The notes under the pieces were generated by a model that did no database searches, was not told the DNA's origin, and saw only the letters and a program-made list of their open reading frames with translations. Made by a program: the position numbers and the translations under genes. Of a stretch of 64,000 nt of DNA, positions 8,093 to 15,927 are shown piece by piece. How positions within the stretch are numbered: the stretch's first letter is position 1; every line of letters starts with the position of its first letter. The stretch covers positions 17,667 to 81,666 of the forward strand of contig DASVCL010000049.1 in the NCBI GenBank assembly GCA_036381615.1. Direction: 5' to 3'. This DNA comes from CALANV01 sp036381615. Lineage in GTDB: Bacteria; Pseudomonadota; Alphaproteobacteria; CACIAM-22H2.

Positions 8093-8124
8093 AAAGCCAA
8101 ATCTAGCAAAAGCCAAATCTAGCA
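8093..8124. repeat. perfect 16-bp tandem direct repeat upstream of gtdA
   Basis: The unit AAAGCCAAATCTAGCA occurs twice without a gap (8093-8108 and 8109-8124). It is AT-richer than its surroundings and lies in the 107-bp spacer between the di-iron oxygenase stop and the gentisate dioxygenase start, 30 bp upstream of the latter. It could be a regulator or processing site internal to the operon, or a recent slippage duplication. Confidence 0.85.
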
Positions 8125-8170
8125 GATGGGCGCCCGTCCGGCAGGGCCGGGGCGCTTCTCCGGGCCGCCG

Positions 8171-8887
8171 TCATGCCGCCTCGAGGGCGACCGCGGGCAG
8201 CGTCAGGCCGAGCTTGCCGGCCGCCTCGCGCGCGCGATTCATGTAGTCGTCGCGCATGTCCTCGTTGGTGCGCAGCTTGATCCGCCAGCGGCGGAACATC
8301 TCGTTGTTCTTCGATTTGGGCCGGCCGAAGAAGGCCGGCATGACCGGAAACACCTTGTCGACGGCGGCCTGAAGGCGTGCCTTGCCCTCGGGCGTCTTGA
8401 CGAGCTCCTGCCCGAAATCGATGCCGAACTGGGCGTGGAATTTCTCCTCGGGCATGGTCATGCGCGCGAGATTGCGCAGCGGGTGGAAGGAACAGTGCAG
8501 CAGGTCCTCGACCTGGAGGATCTCGGCGAGGTCGCCCAGCAGCTTGATCGCGACGAACTCCTCCCAGCTCTTGAGCGGATAGTCGAAGATCGACAGCGGA
8601 CGCTTCTCGGTCTTCCCCGGAATCATGCGCTCGGCCGGAATGCCCATCTGGAGCCCCAGCTCGAAGAAGCGGACGTGGTGTCCGTACTCTTCCATGGCGA
8701 CGCGGCAGGTGAGCCACTTCGCATAAGGCGTAGGGGCCAGCGCGACGGCCGGCTCGTCGAACACCTGCGCGCCGTAGAGCTCGTTGATCGCGTGGCTGAT
8801 CACGATCTTTTCGAGCGCCGTGCGGTACTCGGCCGGATGATCCTTCAGCTCGTCGATCGTCTTGACCTGAAGATCGGTTGCGGACAT
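8171..8887 (-). CDS. PaaA/PaaC-like di-iron oxygenase, putative aryl-CoA hydroxylase/epoxidase
   Basis: A 238-aa ferritin-like protein. Two ExxH motifs are visible, E67-H70 (MEEYGHH) and E148-H151 (PEEKFHA), with further helix glutamates E36 (INELYG) and E122 (LAEILQVE), the ligand set of a carboxylate-bridged di-iron site. The family (phenylacetic acid catabolic proteins) includes PaaA, which epoxidises phenylacetyl-CoA. AAAGGAGA precedes ATG 8887. It lies between an acyl-CoA-type SDR and gentisate dioxygenase, with a 2Fe-2S reductase in the same operon. Unlike the Paa system no PaaB, PaaC or PaaD subunits are present, so it would act alone or as a homomer. Aryl-CoA as substrate is inference. 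Confidence 0.8.
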   Translation of the reverse strand: MSATDLQVKTIDELKDHPAEYRTALEKIVISHAINELYGAQVFDEPAVALAPTPYAKWLTCRVAMEEYGHHVRFFELGLQMGIPAERMIPGKTEKRPLSIFDYPLKSWEEFVAIKLLGDLAEILQVEDLLHCSFHPLRNLARMTMPEEKFHAQFGIDFGQELVKTPEGKARLQAAVDKVFPVMPAFFGRPKSKNNEMFRRWRIKLRTNEDMRDDYMNRAREAAGKLGLTLPAVALEAA

Positions 8888-8903
8888 TGGGTCTCCTTTC
8901 GTG

Positions 8904-9848
8904 TCAGACGACCGGTTCGGTATTGAACGCCTCGAGATCGGTCGACAGTTCGGTGAACTTGGCGGCGAATTCCGTCTCGACCGCCGGGGCCAGCGCCTCG
9001 GGTGTCCAGTCGGCATCGGTGCGGACGAGGCGGGCGACCGGCCGCGGCTGCGAGAATAGGAACACCTCGCGGCCGCGCACGCCGAAAAGCTGTCCGGAGA
9101 TCTTCTGCGCCGCCGGCGTACACAGATAGCTCACGAACGTCGCGACGTGGTGTGCGCTCACCTTCATCGCCCGTTCCTTGTACTGGGCCTGGGCATCGTT
9201 GGCGGGCTTGATCGACTCGGTCACGCGCGTCGCTGCGAACGGGGCCACGGCGTTGGCGGTGACGTTGGATCGCGCCATGTCCAGCGCGGTCACGCGGGTG
9301 AGGGCGACCAGACCGGCCTTCGCGCTCGCATAGGCGGCCTGACCGTAATTGCCGTAGAGTCCGGCGGTGGAGACAATGTTGACGATGCGGCCCCAGCCGT
9401 AGGGACTGCCGCCGCGACCCGCTTTGGCGTTGTCGCGCAGGATCGGCGTCGCTGCTGCCGTGACGAACGCGGCGGCCGACAGGTTGGTGTGGATGACCGC
9501 CTGCCAGTCGCCGGGATCGAGCTTGAAGACGAACGCGTCACGCAGGATGGCGGCGTTGTTGACGACGATGTCGAGGCCGCCGAACCGCCTGGTCGCGAGC
9601 GCCACGGCAGCCGCCGCCGCCGACGGGCTGGCGATGCTCTCCGGGAACGCCGCGGCGCGGGGACCGAGCGAGTCGGCGACGGTTTCGACCAGCTTGGGAT
9701 CCGCCCCGGTTCCGTTGATGCCCGTGCCGGGATCGGCGAGCACGACGCTGGCCCCGCGCGCGATCAGGTCGGCGGCGATCGCCTTGCCGATGCCGGTGGC
9801 CGCACCGGTCACGAGCGCGACGCGCCCTTCGAGAAGCCTGGATGTCAT
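8904..9848 (-). CDS. short-chain dehydrogenase, peroxisomal MFE-2-like hydroxyacyl-CoA dehydrogenase type
   Basis: A 314-aa SDR with the cofactor loop TGAATGIG near residue 14, NNAAILRDAF and the catalytic YASAK (GLYGNYGQAAYASAKAGL). The GLYGNYGQ and APFAATRVTE blocks are hallmarks of the (3R)-hydroxyacyl-CoA dehydrogenase domain of MFE-2/17-beta-HSD4. A C-terminal part of about 60 residues (EVFLFSQPRPVARLVR onward) is also typical of that branch. Its ATG overlaps the reductase stop (ATGA, 9845-9848), so the two are coupled. It probably oxidises a hydroxyacyl-CoA intermediate in the aromatic pathway. Confidence 0.85.
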   Translation of the reverse strand: MTSRLLEGRVALVTGAATGIGKAIAADLIARGASVVLADPGTGINGTGADPKLVETVADSLGPRAAAFPESIASPSAAAAAVALATRRFGGLDIVVNNAAILRDAFVFKLDPGDWQAVIHTNLSAAAFVTAAATPILRDNAKAGRGGSPYGWGRIVNIVSTAGLYGNYGQAAYASAKAGLVALTRVTALDMARSNVTANAVAPFAATRVTESIKPANDAQAQYKERAMKVSAHHVATFVSYLCTPAAQKISGQLFGVRGREVFLFSQPRPVARLVRTDADWTPEALAPAVETEFAAKFTELSTDLEAFNTEPVV

Positions 9849-10876
9849 ATCGCTCCTCCCGCCAGCGCCGCCTTCTCGGCCTCGGTGTAGAACGCGTCGG
9901 CATGGCAGTCCTGCCGGCGCACGCCGAGATCGGTCAGCGCCTTCACGGCCGTCTCCACCATGATCGGCGGGCCGGCCAGATATGCTTTCGCGCCGTCGAG
10001 CGACCGGAAATCCTGCCGCACGGCATCGGCGAGAAAGCCGGTGCGCCGCGCCGTCGGACCGTCGGGTTCGGACAGCACGGGAATGAAGGTCAGGTTCGGA
10101 TGGCGCGCCGCAAGCGCGCGGAAGTGATCCTCGAGGTAAAGGTCGCGCTCGGTCCGGACGCCGAAGTAGAGCGTGATCGGCTGCCGCAGGCCATGCGCAA
10201 GCGCCGTCTCGACGATCGATTTGATCGGCGCCATGCCGGACCCGCCGGCGAGCGCCACGATCGGGCCCGTGTGCTTCTCGCGCAGATACGACGTCCCGTA
10301 CGGCCCGGTGACTTTCACCGTGTCGCCGGGCTTCAGCGCGCTGGCGACATAGGGCGACACCTTCCCGCCCGGCGTCAGCCGCACGTGGAATTCCAGCACC
10401 GGCTCGTCCGGCCGGTTGGCCATGGAGTAGTCGCGCGGCGGCAGGCCGGGGAATTCGAGGCTTGCATACTGACCCGCCGAGAAGTCGAAGGGGCCGCCGG
10501 ACTCGATCTTGAGGCGAACGATGCGGATGTCGTGCGTCGCCTGCGTCAGCCCGACCACCGTGCATGTCAGCCGGCGCGAGGGATGCGCCACCGTCTCGTC
10601 GGCGTCGAGGAAGCGCACCTCGCAGTCGGACCACGGCACGGCCCGGCAGGCGAGAATGAGGCCGCTCGCCTTCTCCTGCTCGGTCAGCGCGAACGCGGAG
10701 TAGGGCGACATCTCGACCTCGCCCGACAGCAGCTCCGACTTGCAGGCGCCGCAATTGCCGGAGCGGCAGCCGTGCGGATAGGGCAGGTCGCGGGCGAGCG
10801 CCGCCTCGAGGATGGTCTGGCCCATCCCGACCAAAAGCGGCTCGTCGAACTGGCGGACCCTGACCGTGAACGTCAT
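9845..10876 (-). CDS. 2Fe-2S/FAD/NAD(P)H oxidoreductase, oxygenase electron-transfer component
   Basis: A 343-aa three-domain reductase. The N-terminal plant-type ferredoxin has C37, C42, C45 and C77 (HGCRSGNCGAC, ILACRA). The FAD domain has RDYSMAN and the NAD(P)H domain GGSGMAPIKS. This domain order matches reductases of ring-hydroxylating and phenol-type oxygenases; PaaE has its ferredoxin at the C-terminus, so this is not a PaaE orthologue. It is the first gene of the minus operon and would feed electrons to the di-iron oxygenase. ATG 10876 is chosen because the ferredoxin fold starts there; an upstream in-frame start at 10957 lies inside the operator. Confidence 0.88.
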   Translation of the reverse strand: MTFTVRVRQFDEPLLVGMGQTILEAALARDLPYPHGCRSGNCGACKSELLSGEVEMSPYSAFALTEQEKASGLILACRAVPWSDCEVRFLDADETVAHPSRRLTCTVVGLTQATHDIRIVRLKIESGGPFDFSAGQYASLEFPGLPPRDYSMANRPDEPVLEFHVRLTPGGKVSPYVASALKPGDTVKVTGPYGTSYLREKHTGPIVALAGGSGMAPIKSIVETALAHGLRQPITLYFGVRTERDLYLEDHFRALAARHPNLTFIPVLSEPDGPTARRTGFLADAVRQDFRSLDGAKAYLAGPPIMVETAVKALTDLGVRRQDCHADAFYTEAEKAALAGGAI

Positions 10877-10925
10877 GGCCGATCTGCCCACGCCTTCGCT
10901 GGAATTGCACGAGGATATGGGATAG

Positions 10926-10962
10926 ATTGTTTGGAAGTCAAACTGTTTGACTATCAAACAAT
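10926..10962. promoter_or_regulatory. 37-bp palindromic operator for the MarR regulator
   Basis: The sequence is an almost perfect inverted repeat centred on T10944: outer arms ATTGTTTG and CAAACAAT, inner arms AGTCAAAC and GTTTGACT, with only the two-base linkers and the centre not matching. It sits in the 92-bp divergent space between the reductase (start 10876) and marR (start 10969), ending 6 bp before the marR ATG. MarR proteins bind such palindromes, so it probably controls both operons and marR itself, with an aromatic acid or its CoA ester as likely inducer. Confidence 0.85.
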
Positions 10963-10968
10963 TCGGCG

Positions 10969-11475
10969 ATGGCGACCTCCACAGCTCATGCGCGCACCAG
11001 GCCGGACGCCGCCGGCGACCGCGGCGCGCGACCGCCCGTGACCGATCGCCGCCTTGCCGTCCTGCTCGGCTATTCGCTGCGGCGGGCGCAACTCCGCGTG
11101 TTTCAGGACTTCGCGGCGGCGATGGCCGATCTCGGCCTCACGCCGGGACAGGTCGGCGCGCTGCTGCTGATCGAGTCCAATCGCGGTCTGAGCCAGAGCG
11201 AGCTCGGGGCGGCGCTCGGCATCGACCGCTCCTCGGTCGTGCCGCTGATCGACCGGCTTCAGGCGATGAAGCTCGTGCGCCGCGTGGCGCGGGCAAGCGA
11301 CCGGCGGACGAACGCGCTCGAGTTGACCGAGGTCGGCGAGGCGGCCGTCCGGCGGATGCTGCCGGTGCTCGAGCGGCACGAGCGCCGCATCGCCGCCCGG
11401 CTGTCGCCGGCCGAACGGCGGACGCTGATGGATCTCCTCGACCGCGTCGCGGTCGCACAGGACGCGGAAGAATGA
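10969..11475 (+). CDS. MarR family transcriptional regulator
   Basis: A 168-aa protein; the winged helix-turn-helix is seen in LTPGQVGALLLIESN, LSQSELGAALGIDRSSVVPLIDRL and the wing VRRVARASDRRTNALELT, flanked by dimerisation helices. A basic 25-residue N-terminal tail precedes the fold. Members of this family next to aromatic degradation genes usually act as repressors released by an aromatic acid or its CoA ester. It is divergent from the oxygenase operon and followed after 33 bp by a CoA ligase, probably co-transcribed. Confidence 0.9.
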   Translation: MATSTAHARTRPDAAGDRGARPPVTDRRLAVLLGYSLRRAQLRVFQDFAAAMADLGLTPGQVGALLLIESNRGLSQSELGAALGIDRSSVVPLIDRLQAMKLVRRVARASDRRTNALELTEVGEAAVRRMLPVLERHERRIAARLSPAERRTLMDLLDRVAVAQDAEE

Positions 11476-11508
11476 CGAATCAAAGGTAAGGGGAGGAACT
11501 CAGGCACC

Positions 11509-13059
11509 ATGCTGGCGGGAGATATTCTCCGCCTCGCGGCAGCGCGGTTTCCCGACAAGATCGCACTGATCGACGGCGAGCACCGGTTGACCTATCGCGC
11601 GTTTGATGCCGCAGCCACGCGCATGGCGGGCGCGCTCGCCGCGTCGGGGCTGACCAAGGGCTGCCGGGTCGCGATGCTGGCGCCGAACGGTATCGAGAAC
11701 GCGATCACGTATTACGGCGCGGCCCGCGCCGGCACGATCTTCGCGACGATGTCGATCCGGTCCACGGCCCGGGACCTCGTGTACATGCTGAACAAGGTCG
11801 GGGCCGAGGCGCTGTTCTTTGCCGGGGCCTTTGCCGAAACGGTCGCCCGGGTGCGCCGCGAGGTGCCGTCGCTGCGCACGCTCGTCGCGATCGGCACGGT
11901 GACGGGCGATCCGGGGCCCGGCGTCGTCGGCTTCAAGGATTTCATCGCCCGCGGCACGGACGCGCCGCCCGCGGTCGATCTTTCGCCCGACGATCCGCAG
12001 GCGATCACCTTCACCGGCGGGACCACCGGCTTTCCCAAGGCCGTCGTCGTCACGCATCGCGCCCGTTACACGACCGTCGTGACGGCGGTGGCCGAGTTCG
12101 GCCTCGACGAGCGCGACGTCGCCGTCATCGCCACGCCGATGTTCCATGCGGCGGGGCTGTTCGTCTGGTTCCAGCCGGCCGTCATGCTCGGCTGTACCTG
12201 CGTCATGATGCCGGCCTGGGATCCCGCGGAGTTCATGACGCTCGTCGAGCGCCATCAGGCGACTGGTACGCTCCTCGTCCCCACGCAGCTCAGCGACCTG
12301 ATCACCCACCCGGCGTTCGACGCCGAGCGCCTGCGGACGCTGCGGCACATCAATTACGCGGGTTCGCCGATGCCGCTTGCGCTCTACGATCGGCTGCGCG
12401 CGGCGCTGCCGCAGGTCGCGTTTACCGAGAATTACGGACAGTCCGAAACGGGTCCGATGACGGTGCGTCGCGCCTTCCATCCGCACGAAAAACGCGGCAC
12501 CGTGGGACGTCCGGCGCACAACGTCGAGACGCGCGTGGTCGACCGCGACGGCCGCGAGGTCCCGCCGGGCGTCGTCGGCGAGATCGTCACGCGCGGCGCA
12601 CACGTCTTCAAGGAATACTGGGGCGATCCGGACCAGACGGCGGCCGCCTTCCGCCGCGGCGACGGGTGGCTCTGGACCGGCGACCTCGGCGTGCGCGATG
12701 CGGACGGGTTCATCGCCATCGTCGACCGTGCCAAGGACATGATCATCGCCGGCGGCGAGAACATCTATCCGACCGAGATCGAGAACGTCCTGTTCCAGCA
12801 TCCGGCCGTCGCCGAATGCGCCGTCTTCGGCATTCCCGATGAACGCCTGGGCGAGGTCCCTGCCGCCCACGTCGTCCTGCGGGACGGGCAGACGGCGACA
12901 CCCGACGAACTCGTCGCCTACGTCGTCGAGCGGATCGCGCGTCACAAGCGGCCCCGGCTCGTCAAGCTGGTCGACCGCCTGCCCAAGACGGCCGTGGGCA
13001 AGATCCAGAAGAGCCTGATCCGGCAGGCCTATTGGGCCGGGCGGGAACGCCCGATCTAG
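11509..13059 (+). CDS. AMP-dependent acyl/aryl-CoA ligase
   Basis: A full-length 516-aa ANL ligase: P-loop TFTGGTTGFPKA at about residues 167-178, ENYGQSETGP, GWLWTGDLG, AGGENIYPTEIE and the catalytic Lys in TAVGKIQKS. It converts a carboxylate to its CoA thioester with ATP. It follows marR by 33 bp with AAGGGGAGG before ATG 11509. Given the di-iron oxygenase and the hydroxyacyl-CoA-type SDR in the divergent operon, the likely role is activation of the aromatic acid before hydroxylation; this is inference. Confidence 0.88.
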   Translation: MLAGDILRLAAARFPDKIALIDGEHRLTYRAFDAAATRMAGALAASGLTKGCRVAMLAPNGIENAITYYGAARAGTIFATMSIRSTARDLVYMLNKVGAEALFFAGAFAETVARVRREVPSLRTLVAIGTVTGDPGPGVVGFKDFIARGTDAPPAVDLSPDDPQAITFTGGTTGFPKAVVVTHRARYTTVVTAVAEFGLDERDVAVIATPMFHAAGLFVWFQPAVMLGCTCVMMPAWDPAEFMTLVERHQATGTLLVPTQLSDLITHPAFDAERLRTLRHINYAGSPMPLALYDRLRAALPQVAFTENYGQSETGPMTVRRAFHPHEKRGTVGRPAHNVETRVVDRDGREVPPGVVGEIVTRGAHVFKEYWGDPDQTAAAFRRGDGWLWTGDLGVRDADGFIAIVDRAKDMIIAGGENIYPTEIENVLFQHPAVAECAVFGIPDERLGEVPAAHVVLRDGQTATPDELVAYVVERIARHKRPRLVKLVDRLPKTAVGKIQKSLIRQAYWAGRERPI

Positions 13060-13151
13060 GTTCGAGGGGAAAGCACCCGGCCGACCGGCCGTCCCGCGCC
13101 AGTTGCGAACGGCTTGCAAGCCGGCGACGGGTGCGCTAGACATACCGCAAT

Positions 13152-13166
13152 TGAGAACCATTTTCA
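13152..13166. promoter_or_regulatory. Fur-type iron box
   Basis: TGAGAACCATTTTCA is a 7-1-7 match to the Fur consensus TGATAATNATTATCA with symmetric TGA/TCA ends. It lies 60 bp upstream of the iron-binding protein start, where a promoter would be. Fur, or an alphaproteobacterial Fur-family repressor, would silence the gene under iron sufficiency. Confidence 0.65.
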
Positions 13167-13225
13167 TTCGCGACCGCACCATCCGGTCGCGAGGTCCCAC
13201 GAGGTCCCAGTCGAGGAGAATCAAT

Positions 13226-14257
13226 ATGCGGTTCGGCAGGTTCGGTCTGGCAGCACTGACGGGCGCGGTCGCCGCGTTCGCGGCGGCACTCGCGCCGGCG
13301 GCGGCGCAGGAGGTCAACGTCTATTCCTCGCGCCACTATCCCTCGGACCAGAAGCTCATCGAGCTGTTCCAGCAGAAGACCGGAATCAAGGTGAACATGA
13401 TCGAGGCGGAGATCGGGCCGCTCCTGCAGCGGCTGCGGTCCGAGGGCCGCAACAGCCCGGCGGACGTCCTCATCACCGTCGATGCCGGCAATCTGTGGCG
13501 CGCCCAGGAGGCCGGCCTGTTCCAGCCGGTCAAGTCCGCGGCGCTGGACGAGGTTGTGCCCGCCAATCTGCGCGAGCCGAGCGGGCTGTGGTTCGGACTG
13601 TCCCAGCGCGCCCGCGTCATCATCTACAACAAGGAAAAGGTCAAGCCGTCCGAGCTGTCGACCTACGAGGATCTCGCCGATCCCAAGTGGAAGGGGCGCA
13701 TCCTCATCCGCTCCTCGAACAACGTCTACAACCAGTCGCTGCTCGCCTCGATGATCGCCGCCCACGGCGCCGCGAAGGCCGAGGAATGGGCGCGCGGCAT
13801 CGTCGCCAACATGGCGCGTCCGCCCAAGGGCGGCGACACCGACCAGATCAAGGCCGTCGCGGCGGGCGAGGGCGACATCGCGATCGCGAACACCTACTAC
13901 TTCGCGCGCCTCGTCGCGTCGGACAAGCCCGAGGACAAGGCGGTCGTCGCGAAGCTCGGGATCTTCTTCCCGAACCAGAAGGATCGCGGCACGCACGTGA
14001 ACATCAGTGGCGCCGGCGTCACCCGCTACGCGCCGAACCGCGACAACGCGATCAAGTTCCTCGAATTCTTGGTGACGCCCGAGGCGCAGGAGATCTTCGC
14101 CCACGCCAATCACGAATATCCGGTGCGTGCGGGCGTGGCGCCCACCGCGGTCGTGCAGAGCTGGGGTACCTTCAAGGCGGATCCGCTCAACGCGGCGGAA
14201 CTTGGTCGCCACCAGGCCGAGGCCGTCCGCATCTTCGATCGCGTCGGCTGGCGTTGA
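13226..14257 (+). CDS. fbpA: ferric-iron ABC transporter periplasmic binding protein
   Basis: 343 aa with a signal peptide ending APAAAQ before EVNVYSSRHYPSD. VNVYSSRHYPSD, the VDAGNLWRAQEAGL block, YEDLADPKWKGRILIRSS and YYFARL with a Tyr pair are typical of the FbpA/FutA family of Fe(III)-binding proteins. ATG 13226 follows CGAGGAGAATC. No permease or ATPase gene is adjacent, so it must share membrane components encoded elsewhere. A Fur-type box lies upstream and a strong terminator downstream, so it is an independent iron-regulated unit inside the aromatic island. Confidence 0.88.
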   Translation: MRFGRFGLAALTGAVAAFAAALAPAAAQEVNVYSSRHYPSDQKLIELFQQKTGIKVNMIEAEIGPLLQRLRSEGRNSPADVLITVDAGNLWRAQEAGLFQPVKSAALDEVVPANLREPSGLWFGLSQRARVIIYNKEKVKPSELSTYEDLADPKWKGRILIRSSNNVYNQSLLASMIAAHGAAKAEEWARGIVANMARPPKGGDTDQIKAVAAGEGDIAIANTYYFARLVASDKPEDKAVVAKLGIFFPNQKDRGTHVNISGAGVTRYAPNRDNAIKFLEFLVTPEAQEIFAHANHEYPVRAGVAPTAVVQSWGTFKADPLNAAELGRHQAEAVRIFDRVGWR

Positions 14258-14300
14258 ACGAGCTCCCCATAGGGTCGGCCATGCCGGCCCTATGACACCT

Positions 14301-14336
14301 GGGCCGGGCTGCATGGTCGCCCGGCCCTTTCTCTTT
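14301..14336 (+). terminator. rho-independent terminator after fbpA
   Basis: A perfect 9-bp stem GGGCCGGGC (14301-14309) and GCCCGGCCC (14319-14327) with a 9-nt loop is followed by TTTCTCTTT. A second, imperfect hairpin (CATAGGGTCGGC/GCCGGCCCTATG, about 14270-14294) lies just before it. Confidence 0.85.
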
Positions 14337-14427
14337 GCGACGAGGGACGGCGCCCCGATCCGGCTTGGCTTTGCCGGGAGAGCGTCTACACTCCCGGGAA
14401 ACGCCACAACATTCCGGGAGGACGCCC

Positions 14428-15912
14428 ATGGCCGCATCGCCGGGCACGATCGTGCGCCAGGAGATTTCGGGACTGCCCCCCTCGATGCTCCTCATCGGCG
14501 GCGACTGGCGCGCCGCGAGCGGCGGCGCGCAGATCCCGGTGATCAATCCCAGCGACGGGGAACCCTTCACGGCGATCGCCCGCGGCACGGCCGCCGACAT
14601 CGACGCGGCCGTCGCTTCGGCGCGTGCCGCGCTCGACGGCGCGTGGGGCCGGATGACGGCGACGGAGCGCGGCCGGCTGCTCATGCGCCTTGCGCTTGCC
14701 GTGCAGGACCACTACGACGAACTCGCGCGGCTCGAGGCGATGGACACGGGCAAGCCGCTCAAGCAGGCGAAGGCCGACATCGTCGCGCTGGCGCGGTATT
14801 TCGAATACTACGGCGGCGCCGCGGACAAGGTGCATGGCGAAACGATCCCGTATCTCGACGGCTATGCGGTGATGACCTTCCGCGAGCCCTACGGCGTCAC
14901 GGCCCATATCATCCCGTGGAACTATCCGGCCCAGATCCTGGGGCGTTCGCTGGGGGCGGCGCTCGCCATGGGCAACGCCGCGGTCGTCAAGCCGGCCGAA
15001 GACGCGTGCCTGTCGGTCCTCAAGGTCGGCGAGCTTGCGCTCGCGGTCGGTTTCCCGCCGGGCGCGATCAACATCGTCACCGGCTATGGCGAGGAGGCGG
15101 GTGCCGCGCTCGCCGCGCATCCGGGCATCGACCACATCTCGTTCACCGGCAGCCCCGAAACGGGCGCGCTGGTGCAGGCGGCGGCTGCGCGCAACAATCG
15201 CCCCGTGACCATGGAGCTCGGCGGCAAGTCGCCGCAGGTCGTGTTCGCCGACGCCGACATCGACGCGGCACTTCCCTTCCTGACGAACGCGATCGTCCAG
15301 AATGCCGGCCAGACCTGCTCGGCCGGCAGCCGCCTGCTCGTCGAGGCGAAGATCTACGACGACCTGCTTTCCCGCGTCGCGGCTCGCTTTGCGAGCTTGC
15401 GCGTCGGCTCGTTCGACATGGATCTCGACTGCGGGCCGCTGATCAACGCGGACCAGAAAAAGCGCGTCGACGGCTTTCTCGCGGCGGCGCGCGAGGACGG
15501 CCTGCCGGTGCGCGTCGAAGGCAGGATCGCCCCCAACACGCCGCCGGGCGGCTATTACGTCGCGCCGACCTTGATCGCCGATGTACCGGCGACGCACCGC
15601 CTCGCGCAGGACGAGGTGTTCGGGCCGGTGCTGGCCGCGACACCCTTCCGCGACGAGGAGGAGGCCGTCCGGCTCGCGAACGGCACGGCGTACGGCCTCG
15701 TCGCCGGCGTGTGGACGCGCGACGGCGGTCGCCAGCTCCGCCTCGCCAGGGCGATCAAGGCGGGACAGGTCTTCGTCAACAATTACGGCGCGGGCGGCGG
15801 CGTCGAGCTGCCGTTCGGCGGCGTGAAGCGCTCGGGCTTCGGCCGCGAGAAGGGCTTCGAGGCGCTTTATTCGTTCAGCGTCGTCAAGACCGTCGCGGTG
15901 AAACACGGCTGA
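14428..15912 (+). CDS. NAD(P)-dependent aldehyde dehydrogenase
   Basis: A 494-aa ALDH superfamily enzyme, full length. Visible are the cofactor segment IIPWNYPAQILGRSLGAALAMGN, the general base in MELGGKSPQ (E263) and the nucleophile C297 in NAGQTCSAGSR, plus EVFGPVLAATPF. ATG 14428 is chosen for the GGGAGGAC ribosome-binding site upstream. It probably oxidises an aldehyde to the carboxylate that a CoA ligase then uses. An SDR follows after 15 bp, likely in one operon. Confidence 0.9.
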   Translation: MAASPGTIVRQEISGLPPSMLLIGGDWRAASGGAQIPVINPSDGEPFTAIARGTAADIDAAVASARAALDGAWGRMTATERGRLLMRLALAVQDHYDELARLEAMDTGKPLKQAKADIVALARYFEYYGGAADKVHGETIPYLDGYAVMTFREPYGVTAHIIPWNYPAQILGRSLGAALAMGNAAVVKPAEDACLSVLKVGELALAVGFPPGAINIVTGYGEEAGAALAAHPGIDHISFTGSPETGALVQAAAARNNRPVTMELGGKSPQVVFADADIDAALPFLTNAIVQNAGQTCSAGSRLLVEAKIYDDLLSRVAARFASLRVGSFDMDLDCGPLINADQKKRVDGFLAAAREDGLPVRVEGRIAPNTPPGGYYVAPTLIADVPATHRLAQDEVFGPVLAATPFRDEEEAVRLANGTAYGLVAGVWTRDGGRQLRLARAIKAGQVFVNNYGAGGGVELPFGGVKRSGFGREKGFEALYSFSVVKTVAVKHG

Positions 15913-15927
15913 AGGGGGAAACGTGAG

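Noticed and set aside
8093..8124. A CRISPR-like array
   Set aside because: Only two abutting copies with no spacers; nothing resembling cas genes in the window.
8171..8887. BoxB (benzoyl-CoA epoxidase) or a classic PaaA assignment for the di-iron protein
   Set aside because: It is about half the size of BoxB, and PaaB, PaaC, PaaD and a C-terminally organised PaaE are absent, so only the superfamily can be claimed.
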